This document shows positions 33,601 through 41,038 of a stretch of DNA of 52,292 bases, piece after piece. The DNA is from CAYOHP01 sp964403795 [NCBI: uncultured bacterium] (GTDB lineage Bacteria; Muiribacteriota; UBA6191; CAZXTJ01): the NCBI GenBank assembly GCA_964403795.1, contig CAYOHP010000032.1, forward strand, positions 1 through 52,292. The letters are read 5' to 3'. Under the pieces are notes generated by a model. That model was not told the DNA's origin, did no database searches, and worked only from the letters and a program-made list of their open reading frames with translations. Numbering within the stretch: position 1 is the stretch's first letter; each line of letters begins with the position of its first letter. Made by a program: the position numbers and the translations under genes.

Positions 33601-33974
33601 AAGCGGCGGCGCATCCAGGGGACGAGGAACCCCTCCATGGCGCCCCGGTGGACGCCTCCGGCATGGCCCCACAACGGGATGGTCGCCAGATTGGCCACCG
33701 TCCCCGAGCCGAGACCTGCCAGAGGTCCGGCCAGCTCGCCCACGGCCAGCACCAGGGCGCTGCCCAGGCTCAGGCTGAGGCCGAGCTCGTGGGAGAAGCC
33801 GAGGCAGTGTGCGAGGGCGGCAAGCAGGGTGAAGGCCACCAGCGCCGGGATGCGCACCCGGGGTGCCGGATCCTCGTCGCCGCCCGGGACCGCCCCCGGT
33901 CCGGGTGCCACGGCAGGGCCGGCGGGTTCCCCGTCGGGTCCGGGTCCGCGCTGGCTGCCTTCCTCCGGGTTCAT
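30657..33974 (-). CDS. Hybrid sensor histidine kinase with integral membrane sensor, two PAS domains and receiver
   Basis: 1105 residues. Residues about 42-230 hold several membrane helices (MASE-like sensor); an outer domain (about 235-345) and another helix follow, then a HAMP-like linker and coiled coil (about 365-455). Two PAS domains span about 460-580 and 590-705. HisKA has SHEIRTPLNG (His731) and the HATPase has NLIDNAVKF and GTGLGLAIS. A C-terminal receiver has LMDVQMPGMDG (Asp1021) and SKP. It should autophosphorylate and pass phosphate to its own receiver, then to an unknown phosphotransferase. There is no output domain. The ATG overlaps the nuclease gene stop (ATGA), an unusual partner. 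The signal is unknown. Confidence 0.92.
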   Translation of the reverse strand: MNPEEGSQRGPGPDGEPAGPAVAPGPGAVPGGDEDPAPRVRIPALVAFTLLAALAHCLGFSHELGLSLSLGSALVLAVGELAGPLAGLGSGTVANLATIPLWGHAGGVHRGAMEGFLVPWMRRRFGISLLSAASLYWGLLHPLDLLLTHGVIAGVDPETLIVLWSKNMVCGIATAVIAGILARNPRVRELVTGTPAGPPVALRERLAQAVSLAALVPALTMVLLEVRTQLVRLDQDLDAAMELAAARVSRTMEPGVLVMLDGDGPAGSIRARLEAPGSRPASDLVRLEVGPLVCWSRPWRAPRLARLRRAVYRCELPYLPDPSFLLVLETDLAPAHGGICRRLSGSLAMVLALVGLGLLMARRLASWIADDLDRLAEATRALPERLAAGTRPVWPDPAVLEVDRLSGNFRQAADALEGQLSRLQGAARALESEVEARTAELRSANRELAREIEEHLATEARLRLYQEIFRNSPDAIAVVDTEGRYREQNPAHLALLGYPDAELAGRTPALHLGEAAFAGIAGELAAAGRAEGVYDSITRDGVARKISLSAFTVRDPEGVAVAHVGIKRDVTGTLLQEARLEASRRFLRSVLDAAPNLVFAKDRSGVFRLANRAVAELYGTTLEGLLGRSDADFNPKAGEIEGFLDADRRVIDTGIPLVIAEEAVTDAMGRVHWLQTTKHPIRSEDGSEVLALGIATDITERKAQQRELEIARDGAEAASRAKSDFCTNMSHEIRTPLNGILGLTDLLLESRLDADQKAWVQMLQASGANLLRLVNDVLDFSRAEAGRIEFDRTSFEVSGLVGELERELKVRAGRKGLAATASIPSGVPGSLVGDRGRIRQVVLNLIDNAVKFTDQGRIHLGVGTDPDPPGPGRFWIEVEDSGIGIDEGDLARLFQEFCQLDPSTTRRFGGTGLGLAISQRLAEGMGGRILVESRAGAGSRFRLTLPLGLEPLAPETGRRGIPEPAERLGPGVVLVAEDNPVNLRLVTTLLERRGLTVVGVQNGPEAVATFAARNFDLVLMDVQMPGMDGLEVTRRLRGIESQRGSDRTPVVALTAFAMQEDRTRCLDAGMDDYLSKPILAREFYATVARALGKVTGSVEGARERR

Positions 33975-34885
33975 CGGGAGGACTCCGCCTCGTCACCCAG
34001 CCACCCCAGCACCCGGGCGCGGACCTCGGGAGCCAGTCCGGGCTGGGCCTCGCGGCACAGCGGGCGGAAGGGGCAACGTCGACACCGGTGCGGCTCCGGC
34101 GAGGCCGTGATCTGGCTCCACTCGGAGATCGCCAGCATCTCCCGGCTGTCGGCCGCGATCGTCTCCGCCAGTTCCGCCAGCTGGTCGGGCGACCGGGTCG
34201 TGGGCGCCACCCGCCCGGAAGCCAGCCAGACGAGCTCCGCCGAGGTACGGTCCAGGGGAACCCCGAAGCGTTCCACGATCCACATCAGGTAGACCCCGAG
34301 CTGGGGCGACCCGTCGGCCTCGTCCTCCCGCTCGCCCGTCTTCCAGTCGACCAGCCGGACTCCTCCCCCGGCATCCCGGACCACCAGGTCGGGAACCACC
34401 CAGACCCGATGTTCCCCGACCGTGAAGCTCTCGAGTTTCTCGGCCGTGAGGATCTCCTGCTCCCGGTAGCGGGGCCAGTGGTCGCGGTGGAAGCGCTCGG
34501 CGAGTTCGGACACCCGGGCGCGGGCGGACTCGAGTCGGGTGGCCAGTTCGTCGCCGGCGAGGTCCTCGAAGCGGGCCTCCATCAGGGTCTCGCCGGGCGC
34601 CTCGGCGATCCCGGAGAGGAGCGTCCCGAGGCGGTGGGTACTGGTCTCCGGGGGATCGTCCCTCCCCCTTAGCCGGGCCTCGACCACCCGGTGGATCTCG
34701 TCGTGGACCAGGCTCCCGATCTGTGCCGGGAGGCTGGTGAGCTTGCCCAGCCGTTTGGCCATGGCGGCGGTGGGCCCGGGCTCCCACTTGTAGAGGTACT
34801 GGAAGGCGTAGCGCTTGCGGCAGTCCCGGAACACCTCGGCGCGGCTCTTGGACCAGCCGAAGTGGCGGCGCCAGCGGGTGTTCAC
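33971..34885 (-). CDS. RecB/Cas4/AddB-type PD-(D/E)XK nuclease with a probable Fe-S cluster
   Basis: 304 residues. An early Cys sits in SRAEVFRDCRKRYAFQYLYKW, and three more are in CRRCPFRPLCR at the C-terminus: the four-cysteine iron-sulfur pattern of Cas4 and AddB nucleases. Between them are GSLVHDEIHR (active-site His), the metal-binding VPDLVV and LVDWKTGE, i.e. PD...DxK, followed by the QLGVYL motif. All catalytic residues are present. No helicase, cas gene or CRISPR array is in the window, so it is a stand-alone member, perhaps in DNA repair. GTG at 34885 starts 13 bp after the HD-GYP gene. The stop overlaps the histidine kinase start, so it is co-expressed with two signalling proteins. 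Confidence 0.88.
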   Translation of the reverse strand: MNTRWRRHFGWSKSRAEVFRDCRKRYAFQYLYKWEPGPTAAMAKRLGKLTSLPAQIGSLVHDEIHRVVEARLRGRDDPPETSTHRLGTLLSGIAEAPGETLMEARFEDLAGDELATRLESARARVSELAERFHRDHWPRYREQEILTAEKLESFTVGEHRVWVVPDLVVRDAGGGVRLVDWKTGEREDEADGSPQLGVYLMWIVERFGVPLDRTSAELVWLASGRVAPTTRSPDQLAELAETIAADSREMLAISEWSQITASPEPHRCRRCPFRPLCREAQPGLAPEVRARVLGWLGDEAESSR

Positions 34886-34898
34886 GGCGCCCGGGGCA

Positions 34899-36839
34899 TC
34901 AGAGGCCGTCGGTCAGCTCGTAGACCCGGGACTGGACGAACACATCGAGGAGATCCCGGTCGATGTGCCCGTCCTTGGCCTCGAACTCCAGGATCTGGAG
35001 GGCCCGATCCACCGGCACCGCGGCCTTGTAGGGGCGGTCCCGGGCGGTCAGGGCGTCGTAGATGTCGGCGATCGTCATCATCCGGGACTGGATCGGGATG
35101 TCCGGTCCGGTCACGCCGCGGGGATAGCCGGACCCGTCGAGTTTCTCGTGGTGGGCCCCGGCGATCTCGGGGATGTCCTTCATCTCCGGGGTCCAGGGAA
35201 TCTTCGAGAGGAAGCTGTAGGTGTGGACCACATGGCTCTCGATCTCCTTGCGCTCCTCGGGATCGAGGCTCCCCTTGCGGATCGAGAGGGCGGTGACCTC
35301 CTGGGGCGTGAGCAGCGCCTCGCTGCCTCCGTCGGGCCCCTGCAGCTCCAGCATCGAGATATCCTGGAGCGCCTGGAAGTTGCCGTCCTCCAGGATGGTG
35401 GGACGGTTCGACTCCATCACCACGTTCCAGTAGCGGTCGATCTCCTTGATCCGCTCCTCGATCTCGTTCATGAACTCGGTCTCGCGGGCCAGGTAGCCCT
35501 CGCGGCCCTTCTCCAGCATGTAGCGGAGCTGCTTCTTGGAGTTCTTCACCTCGAGCTGGCTCTTCAGGAGCGCGAAGCGGTAGCGGACCAGCTGGAGCTG
35601 CTCCTCGTAGAGCTTGTTGGCCTTGACCAGGACCTTCTCACGGACGCCGACCTTGCCGAAGTCGTGGAGCAGCGAGGCGTAGCGGATCTCCTGGATCTGG
35701 TCCCTGGTGAACTGCAGGTCCTTGAAGCGTTCCGAGCCGTCCCGGTCGACGCACTGGGCGAGGCCCACGGTGAGTTCCGCCACCCGGGTCGAATGACCCG
35801 AGGTGGTGGGGTCGCGGCTCTCGATGGCGGCCACGCTGGCGGCCACGAAACCCTCGAACAGGCCCTGGATCTGCTGCTCCATCTGCCGGTTCTCGAGGGT
35901 GACACCGGCCTGTCCGGCGATCGCCTTCATCAGCTCGACGTCGGATTCGGGGAAGGGGATGACCTGCTCGTCGACCACCTGCGGGGAGGTCAGGGTGACC
36001 GAGGCATCCCGCTTCTTGTTGATGAGCTGGATGACCCCGATCAGCTCGCCCCGCCGGTCCATCATCGGGACCGTGAGCATGGAGCGGGTCCGGTAGCCGG
36101 CGAGGCGGTCGTACTTGGGGTTGAACCCGTAGCTCTCGTCGGTGGGGATCTTGTAGACGTCCGGGATGTTCAGGGTCTCCTTGGTGAGGGCGACCGTGCC
36201 GGCGATCGAGGTGGGGTCGATGGGCATCGTGAACTCGGTGTAGTTCACGGGGATCGAGTCGTTCTGGGCCAGCTTGAACCGGAGCTTGTTCTCCGGGACC
36301 ATCAGGTAGAGGCTGCCGGCGTCCGAGTCGGTGATCCAGCGGCTCTTGAAGAGGATCAGGTCGAGCAGCCGGTCGAGGTTCCTCTCGGCCGAGAGGGCGA
36401 TGCCGATCGAGGTGATCTCGTCCCGCTCCCGGCCCCGTCGGTCCCGCTCGCGGGTGACCTCGTGGAGCTCGGAACGCAGCCGGAGCTGTTCCAGGGCCGA
36501 GGCGATGGCGCTCCCGAGGGCCTCCCGGTTGGCCGGTGCCGGGAGCTGGGCGAAGTAGTTGGCCGGAGCCGAGGCGGGCGGCGTCCCGACCGCCACCATG
36601 ATCGCCCGGTCGCGCCGGTCCCGGGGGAGCTGCTCGAGCCGGCTGGCGAGCCCCGAGCCGAGATCCTCGGCCGACAGGATGTAGAGCTCGAGGGCCTGGC
36701 TGTTGGGATCGGGGTCGTCCTCCGACACCGGCCGGACGAAGATGCCCCGGCTCTCGAGCAGGGGCTGTCGCTCCTCGATCCCCACCCCGCTCGAATGGAT
36801 GACCACGTACCGCCGTCGGGTGGGTCTCGCCAGGGACAT
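34899..36839 (-). CDS. GAF/HD-GYP cyclic-di-GMP phosphodiesterase with a long insertion
   Basis: 646 residues. The first ~125 resemble a receiver fold without a convincing phospho-Asp site. A GAF domain spans about 145-325 (SAERNLDRLLDLIL ... GVIQLINKK). The HD-GYP domain begins at about 335: SGHSTRVAEL, LLHDFGKVGV, AHHEKLDGSGYPRG and ADIYDALTARDRPYK, so all metal-binding and GYP residues are present. Between HDFGK and HHEK lie about 185 residues instead of the usual ~60, because a Glu/Lys/Gln-rich coiled coil (LYEEQLQLVRYRFALLKS onwards) is inserted. The ATG at 36839 has GAGG upstream and a good promoter (36895-36923). It probably degrades cyclic di-GMP and heads the operon with the nuclease and the histidine kinase. 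Confidence 0.9.
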   Translation of the reverse strand: MSLARPTRRRYVVIHSSGVGIEERQPLLESRGIFVRPVSEDDPDPNSQALELYILSAEDLGSGLASRLEQLPRDRRDRAIMVAVGTPPASAPANYFAQLPAPANREALGSAIASALEQLRLRSELHEVTRERDRRGRERDEITSIGIALSAERNLDRLLDLILFKSRWITDSDAGSLYLMVPENKLRFKLAQNDSIPVNYTEFTMPIDPTSIAGTVALTKETLNIPDVYKIPTDESYGFNPKYDRLAGYRTRSMLTVPMMDRRGELIGVIQLINKKRDASVTLTSPQVVDEQVIPFPESDVELMKAIAGQAGVTLENRQMEQQIQGLFEGFVAASVAAIESRDPTTSGHSTRVAELTVGLAQCVDRDGSERFKDLQFTRDQIQEIRYASLLHDFGKVGVREKVLVKANKLYEEQLQLVRYRFALLKSQLEVKNSKKQLRYMLEKGREGYLARETEFMNEIEERIKEIDRYWNVVMESNRPTILEDGNFQALQDISMLELQGPDGGSEALLTPQEVTALSIRKGSLDPEERKEIESHVVHTYSFLSKIPWTPEMKDIPEIAGAHHEKLDGSGYPRGVTGPDIPIQSRMMTIADIYDALTARDRPYKAAVPVDRALQILEFEAKDGHIDRDLLDVFVQSRVYELTDGL

Positions 36840-36894
36840 CGACCTCGGTCCTTCGCGTCGAACCCCGGGGCCGGCCCAGGGCGGTCTCTACGGC

Positions 36895-36923
36895 ACTGTA
36901 CCCTCCCGGGGCGGGCTTTCCAA
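36895..36923 (-). promoter_or_regulatory. Promoter of the HD-GYP operon
   Basis: Minus strand TTGGAA (36918-36923), a 17-bp spacer and TACAGT (36895-36900). The expected start near 36888 gives a leader of about 49 nt. Confidence 0.5.
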
Positions 36924-36994
36924 GCGTCGCCCGGGCTACGGATCCCGGCTGCATGCGGCCGGATCCGTGCGACCGGCCCGGCGCGGCCGGGTGG

Positions 36995-37000
36995 TACGAT
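36995..37000 (+). promoter_or_regulatory. -10 box 9 nt before a start codon lacking a ribosome site
   Basis: TACGAT, then 9 nt, then the GTG at 37010. No Shine-Dalgarno and no clear -35. It sits in the 170-bp divergent region shared with the HD-GYP promoter. Confidence 0.45.
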
Positions 37001-37009
37001 GGCCGCCCG

Positions 37010-38170
37010 GTGACCACCAACCAGTTCCGCTTCCCATGGGAGATCCTCCGGGCCATCATCGCCGGCGCCAGTGCCGTCGACCTCGAGGGCCTGGCGTTCC
37101 GTGACCGGCGCCACGCCGTCGGGTTCCTGGCGGCCTACGGCTACGACCCCAAGAACGCCTCCACCCGGGCCGAGCTGGAGATCCTCAAGGCCAAGGCCCT
37201 GACCTTCCTCCGGGAGGAGCTCCTGGCCGACGAGCCGGACCTGAACGTCCCCGACGAGATCGCGGGCCTCGAGGTGGCCGACCTGCTCACCCTGGTCTCC
37301 GACCACCAGGGGGAAGAGGGCGTGGCCTGGGCCTGCGCCCTGCTCCGCGTCATGCATGCCTTCGCCCACTCGCGCAACGACCCCTTCGAGAAGTACCGGG
37401 ACGTGGTCCAGCGCCAGATCCTGGACCGGATCCAGCGCCATCTGGTCCAGACCGATGCCGGCCTCATGCTGGGCCGGGGCCAGGACGCGGTGCCGCTCTC
37501 CGGGTTCCGGGTCAAGGAGCAGAAGAGTCCCCACCGGGTAGTGATGAAGCTCCTGCACAAGCCCGGCAACCTGGGCGAGAGCATCCATGACTACGTGGGG
37601 GTCCGCTTCATCGCCGCCGACCTCATGGACGTCATGCAGGTGGTCCGGTTCCTGCGGGTCCATAACGTGGTGGTCTTCGCCAACGTGGCGCCGGAGCGGA
37701 GCCGCAACACCCTCCTCGACCTGGACCGCTTCCAGACCCTTCTCACCGAGGTGACGGCCCACGACCCCGACATCTCGGAGGACGAGCTCCGGGGCCGGGT
37801 CAACGCCGCCCGGCTCTCGGCCCCGGGAGGCACCAACGAACGCAGCTCCTCGAGCTACCGGGCCATCCACTTCACGGTCCGCCAGCTGGTGACCCTCCCG
37901 GTCTCGGAGGAGGAGTCGATCCGGATCTTCTTCCCGTTCGAGGTGCAGGTCATGGACCGGGTGGCCGCCGAGGAGCTGGTCCAGGGCGATGCGGCCCACG
38001 AGGAGTACTCCCGCCGCCAGCGCCGGGGGGTCAAGCGCCGGGTCCTGCGCGGTCTGCTGCGGCGCCGGGGAAGGCCGGCCGAGACCGACCCGGACGAGGC
38101 CGGAGCGGTGGCCGAGGGGGCTCCGGCACCCGACCCCAAGCGCCCCGAACACCCGACCCCCGATGGGTGA
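37010..38170 (+). CDS. RelA/SpoT-like nucleotidyltransferase-fold protein
   Basis: 386 residues. The middle and C-terminal part resemble a (p)ppGpp synthetase fold: a basic stretch (QKSPHRVVMKLLHKPG), then HDYVGVRFIA (Asp194, the place of the metal-binding Asp), SSSYRAIHFTV (Tyr-x-x-x-His, His287) and FEVQV followed by DAAHEEYSRR, where RelA/SpoT proteins have ExQ and a terminal H...Y. The N-terminal ~150 residues are helical and unlike known alarmone synthetases; the C-terminal ~45 are basic then Pro-rich. The resemblance is to TIGR04552-type proteins, as far as I recall. Whether it makes an alarmone is inference. The GTG at 37010 lacks a ribosome site but has a TACGAT box 9 nt upstream. It overlaps the TPR gene by 8 bp. 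Confidence 0.72.
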   Translation: MTTNQFRFPWEILRAIIAGASAVDLEGLAFRDRRHAVGFLAAYGYDPKNASTRAELEILKAKALTFLREELLADEPDLNVPDEIAGLEVADLLTLVSDHQGEEGVAWACALLRVMHAFAHSRNDPFEKYRDVVQRQILDRIQRHLVQTDAGLMLGRGQDAVPLSGFRVKEQKSPHRVVMKLLHKPGNLGESIHDYVGVRFIAADLMDVMQVVRFLRVHNVVVFANVAPERSRNTLLDLDRFQTLLTEVTAHDPDISEDELRGRVNAARLSAPGGTNERSSSSYRAIHFTVRQLVTLPVSEEESIRIFFPFEVQVMDRVAAEELVQGDAAHEEYSRRQRRGVKRRVLRGLLRRRGRPAETDPDEAGAVAEGAPAPDPKRPEHPTPDG

Positions 38171-39356
38171 CCCGGACCCCCGGGATTCGTCGTCGGGGGA
38201 TCTGGAACTCGGCTACCGGGGCCTGGTCCGGTTGCACTCTTCGGCTTTCCGCGGCCAGGCGGATCCCCTGACCCACGAGCGGGAGCTCGAGGTCGAACGC
38301 CTCCGGTTCCAGGCCGGACTCTTCGAGGAACTGGGCCCCGGTCAGCCGGCGGCCGCCCTGGAGGCGGCTCTCCAGAGGGTGGCCCGCCACCTCCTGGATT
38401 TCCCCCCGCTGGTCGACGATCCGGTGGCCGCCGATCTGGAGGCCAGTGCCGCGGTCTTCTGCGAGAGTCCCGAGCCCGCGCTCCGGGAGGCCGGGACCAA
38501 GCTGGCGGCCTTGATCCAGCGCCAGCGGGAGCTCTCCCAGCTCCGGCCGGTGGCCCGGGCGGTCAACCCATCGCCCTCCGGGGCGAGCCTCGAAGAACTC
38601 CTGGAGGCCTGGCCGGAGCGACCTTCGGACAAGGCCCGCGACCTCCGCCATCGGGCGTTGGTCGAGTTCCACAAGGGGAAGCACGCGGCGAGGCGCGGCC
38701 GACGTCGGGCGGTGGCAGCGCTGGTCGACCTGGCCAACGCCACGTCCTGGGAACCGCACCATCCCTGGCGTCTGGCCCTGCTGGAGGCGGCTCGGGACCT
38801 CGACCCGGACGATCCCGAGCCCTGGTTCCAGGTGGCCCGGCACCTGAAGGCCTACGGGGAGCTGGCCGAGGCCCGCCGCACCTGCCGCCGGGCACTGGAC
38901 CTCGATGGCCGCCATGCCGGCGCCCTGGCCCTGCTCGGGAGCCTTCTCGAACATTGCGCCCGCCCCCGGGAAGCGCTCGATGCCTACGCCCGCCTGCTCC
39001 GGACCGAGGGGCGGATCGGCGACACGGGTCCTCCCGGGCGGCCCGGCAAGTCCCGCCTGGATCGGGCGGTGGCCTCGGCGCTCGAAGGGTGTGCCCGCCT
39101 CCGGCTGCTGCTCGGTGATCCCGGTGGCAGCCTGGAGGCGAGCCTGGAGCTGGTGCGACGGGTCCCCGGCGACACCCGGACGCTGCGCGGGCTCGAGGCC
39201 CTGGCCCGCAAGGTGGGGGCGCTTCCCGAGGCCGAGCGTCTGGCCCGGGACCTCGCGGCCAGGGGTGGAAGGCCGGGAGGTCCGCCCCCGGCCGCCTGGG
39301 AGCGGTATCCCGATGGGGTCGTCCGCGACCTGGTACGGGCCAAACTCCGGGCGTAG
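38163..39356 (+). CDS. TPR-repeat protein
   Basis: 397 residues, helical, no signal peptide. Two or three tetratricopeptide repeats lie at about 215-285 (EPWFQVARHLKAYGELAEARRTCRRALDLD is split here as PWFQVARHLKAYGELAEA then RRTCRRALDLD; next GALALLGSLLEHCARPREAL), and a weaker one at about 310-375. The N-terminal half is Leu/Ala/Glu-rich helices without recognised family. It is likely a protein-binding scaffold. The ATG at 38163 lies within the last codons of the RelA/SpoT-like gene (8-bp overlap), so the two products are probably functional partners, for example TPR protein as regulator (inference). Confidence 0.78.
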   Translation: MGDPDPRDSSSGDLELGYRGLVRLHSSAFRGQADPLTHERELEVERLRFQAGLFEELGPGQPAAALEAALQRVARHLLDFPPLVDDPVAADLEASAAVFCESPEPALREAGTKLAALIQRQRELSQLRPVARAVNPSPSGASLEELLEAWPERPSDKARDLRHRALVEFHKGKHAARRGRRRAVAALVDLANATSWEPHHPWRLALLEAARDLDPDDPEPWFQVARHLKAYGELAEARRTCRRALDLDGRHAGALALLGSLLEHCARPREALDAYARLLRTEGRIGDTGPPGRPGKSRLDRAVASALEGCARLRLLLGDPGGSLEASLELVRRVPGDTRTLRGLEALARKVGALPEAERLARDLAARGGRPGGPPPAAWERYPDGVVRDLVRAKLRA

Positions 39357-39425
39357 CAGCCCTTCTCCCGGCCGGCTCCTTGCGCGGGCGGGCTGCCGAG
39401 GGCCCGTGAGCCTGCGGCTCGGCCG

Positions 39426-39502
39426 CAAGGGCCTCGCCAGCGACGGGCTACGCCTCGCTGCTCCCCCTGGCGGAGCCAGGGGCGCTCCGGCTACGCCCGT
39501 GG
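39426..39502. repeat. Copy C of an intergenic hairpin repeat between convergent genes
   Basis: The 150-bp gap between the TPR gene and a minus-strand small ORF holds a diverged copy of the element at 47.6-47.9 kb. The first 22 bp (39426-39447) are identical to 47624-47645. The central hairpin is CCCCTGGC-GGA-GCCAGGGG, whereas the 47-kb copies have CCCCCGGC-GAA-GCCGGGGG, so paired positions change together. The outer arms ACGGGC and GCCCGT also match each other here, while the 47-kb copies have ACGGGT and ACCCGT. This supports selection on structure. It ends next to the stop of the ORF at 39507. Confidence 0.7.
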
Positions 39503-39506
39503 GCGG

Positions 39507-39701
39507 CTACAGCCGGATCGCCTCGTGGCCCATGGGGCGGAAGGGCGGGCGGGGGCCGAGCGCGCCTCCTACAGCACTGCCCAGCGAGAGCACCAGGGCG
39601 ATCCACAGGAGCGCCAGTCCGAGGAGGCAGATCGGAGGTGCCCAGCCCAGATCGGCGGCGGAACGAGCCGCGCTGTCGAGGTGTCCGTCCCGAGCCGACA
39701 C
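39507..39701 (-). CDS. Small single-pass membrane protein
   Basis: 64 residues with one strong hydrophobic segment, ICLLGLALLWIALVLSLGSA (about 24-43), and a basic C-terminus. No family recognised. The GTG at 39701 has GGAAGG 6 nt upstream, which supports translation. It lies 77 bp downstream of serA on the same strand and could be the last gene of that unit. Short length leaves some doubt. Confidence 0.5.
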   Translation of the reverse strand: MSARDGHLDSAARSAADLGWAPPICLLGLALLWIALVLSLGSAVGGALGPRPPFRPMGHEAIRL

Positions 39702-39778
39702 CGGTCGCCTTCCCGAGGCGCCGCGGGCGCCCTCGGGAACCTATCGGCAGATCCGGGTCCGGTCCGAAGGGGCAGTGG

Positions 39779-41029
39779 TCAATACAGCAGACGGCACCGG
39801 AGGGTGCCGTCGATCGCCTCGATCTCCTTCTTCATGGCCGGCGTGTCGACCTCGGTGCCGGGATCGAAGTCGATCACCACGTAGCCGATCCGCTCGCTGG
39901 TCCGGAGGTACTCGCCCGAGACGTTGACCTGGTGCCGGGAGAACACGTCGTTCAAGCGGGCGAGGACCCCGGGCTGGTTGCGGTGGATGTGGAGCAAGCG
40001 GTGGCGGCCTTCCTGCTCCGGGAGCGTCACCTCGGGGAAGTTGACGGAGGTCAGCGAGGAGCCGTTGTCGCTGTAGCGGACCAGCTTCTCGGCCACCTCC
40101 ACCCCGATCGACTGCTGGGCTTCCAGGGTGCTGCCGGCCACGTGGGGAGTGAGGAGCACGTTGTCGAAGCGGAGCAGGGGGGAATGGAAGGGTTCGTCGT
40201 TGGCCTTGGGCTCGACCGGATAGACGTCGACCGCGGCCCCCGAGAGGTGCCCCCGTTCCAAGGCGCCGGCCAGGGCCTCGAGGTCGACGACGGTGCCCCG
40301 GGAGGCGTTGATCAGGGCTGATCCCTTTTGCATGCGCTCGAGCTGGGCGGAGCCGATCATGCCTGCGGTCCGGGGGGTCTCGGGGACATGCAGGGTCACC
40401 ACGTCGGAGCGCTCGAGCAGTTGTTCCAGGGAGGACACCGGTTGGGCGTTGCCCAGGGCCAGCTTGGTCTCGATGTCGTAGTACAGGACCTTCATACCGA
40501 AGGCCTCGGCGAGCAGGCCGACCTGGGTACCGATGTGTCCGTAGCCGACGATCCCCAGGACCCGACCGCGGGCCTCGTGGGCACCCTCGGCCAGCTTGCG
40601 CCAGACTCCCCGGTGGACCTCGGCATTGCGCTCCGGGATCCGACGCAGCAGGAAGATCGTCTCGGCCATCACCAGCTCGGCCACCGAGCGGGTGTTCGAG
40701 AAGGGGGCGTTGAAGACCGCGATCCCCGCTTCCTGGGCGGCGCCCAGATCGACCTGGTTGGTCCCGATGCAGAAGCACCCCACCGAGAACAGCTTGGGGG
40801 CTGCCGCCAGCACCTCGGCCGTGAGCCGGGTGGCGGAGCGGATCCCCAGGATGTGGGTGTCGGCCAGGACCTCCCGCAGGCGATCGCCGGCGAGCGACTT
40901 GGGGTGGTTCTCGACCTGGGTGTAGCCGGCCGCGTAGAAGGTCTCGGTGGCCCGAGGATGGATCGATTCGAGCAGCGTCACCTTGATCCGGCTGCGGGGG
41001 AGCGAGGTCTTGCGGTTGGCTGGGGGCAT
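39779..41029 (-). CDS. serA: D-3-phosphoglycerate dehydrogenase
   Basis: 416 residues, collinear with E. coli SerA (410). It makes 3-phosphohydroxypyruvate, the first step of serine synthesis. Highly conserved blocks are GCFCIGTNQVDL, NAPFSNTRSVAELV, the NAD loop GIVGYGHIGTQ, INASRGTVVD and LLTPHVAGST with the catalytic His. A C-terminal ACT domain (HIHRNQPGVLARLNDVF ... YVVIDFD) suggests serine feedback. No ribosome site precedes the ATG; a CATGAT box lies 9 nt upstream with TTGCCG 18 bp before it, so the transcript may be almost leaderless. It is 50 bp downstream of the kinase gene on the same strand. Confidence 0.95.
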   Translation of the reverse strand: MPPANRKTSLPRSRIKVTLLESIHPRATETFYAAGYTQVENHPKSLAGDRLREVLADTHILGIRSATRLTAEVLAAAPKLFSVGCFCIGTNQVDLGAAQEAGIAVFNAPFSNTRSVAELVMAETIFLLRRIPERNAEVHRGVWRKLAEGAHEARGRVLGIVGYGHIGTQVGLLAEAFGMKVLYYDIETKLALGNAQPVSSLEQLLERSDVVTLHVPETPRTAGMIGSAQLERMQKGSALINASRGTVVDLEALAGALERGHLSGAAVDVYPVEPKANDEPFHSPLLRFDNVLLTPHVAGSTLEAQQSIGVEVAEKLVRYSDNGSSLTSVNFPEVTLPEQEGRHRLLHIHRNQPGVLARLNDVFSRHQVNVSGEYLRTSERIGYVVIDFDPGTEVDTPAMKKEIEAIDGTLRCRLLY

Positions 41030-41038
41030 GGGAGCGGG

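Noticed and set aside
33971-34885. Cas4 of a CRISPR-Cas locus
   Set aside because: No cas1, cas2 or repeat array lies within the window; a stand-alone repair-type nuclease is the simpler reading.
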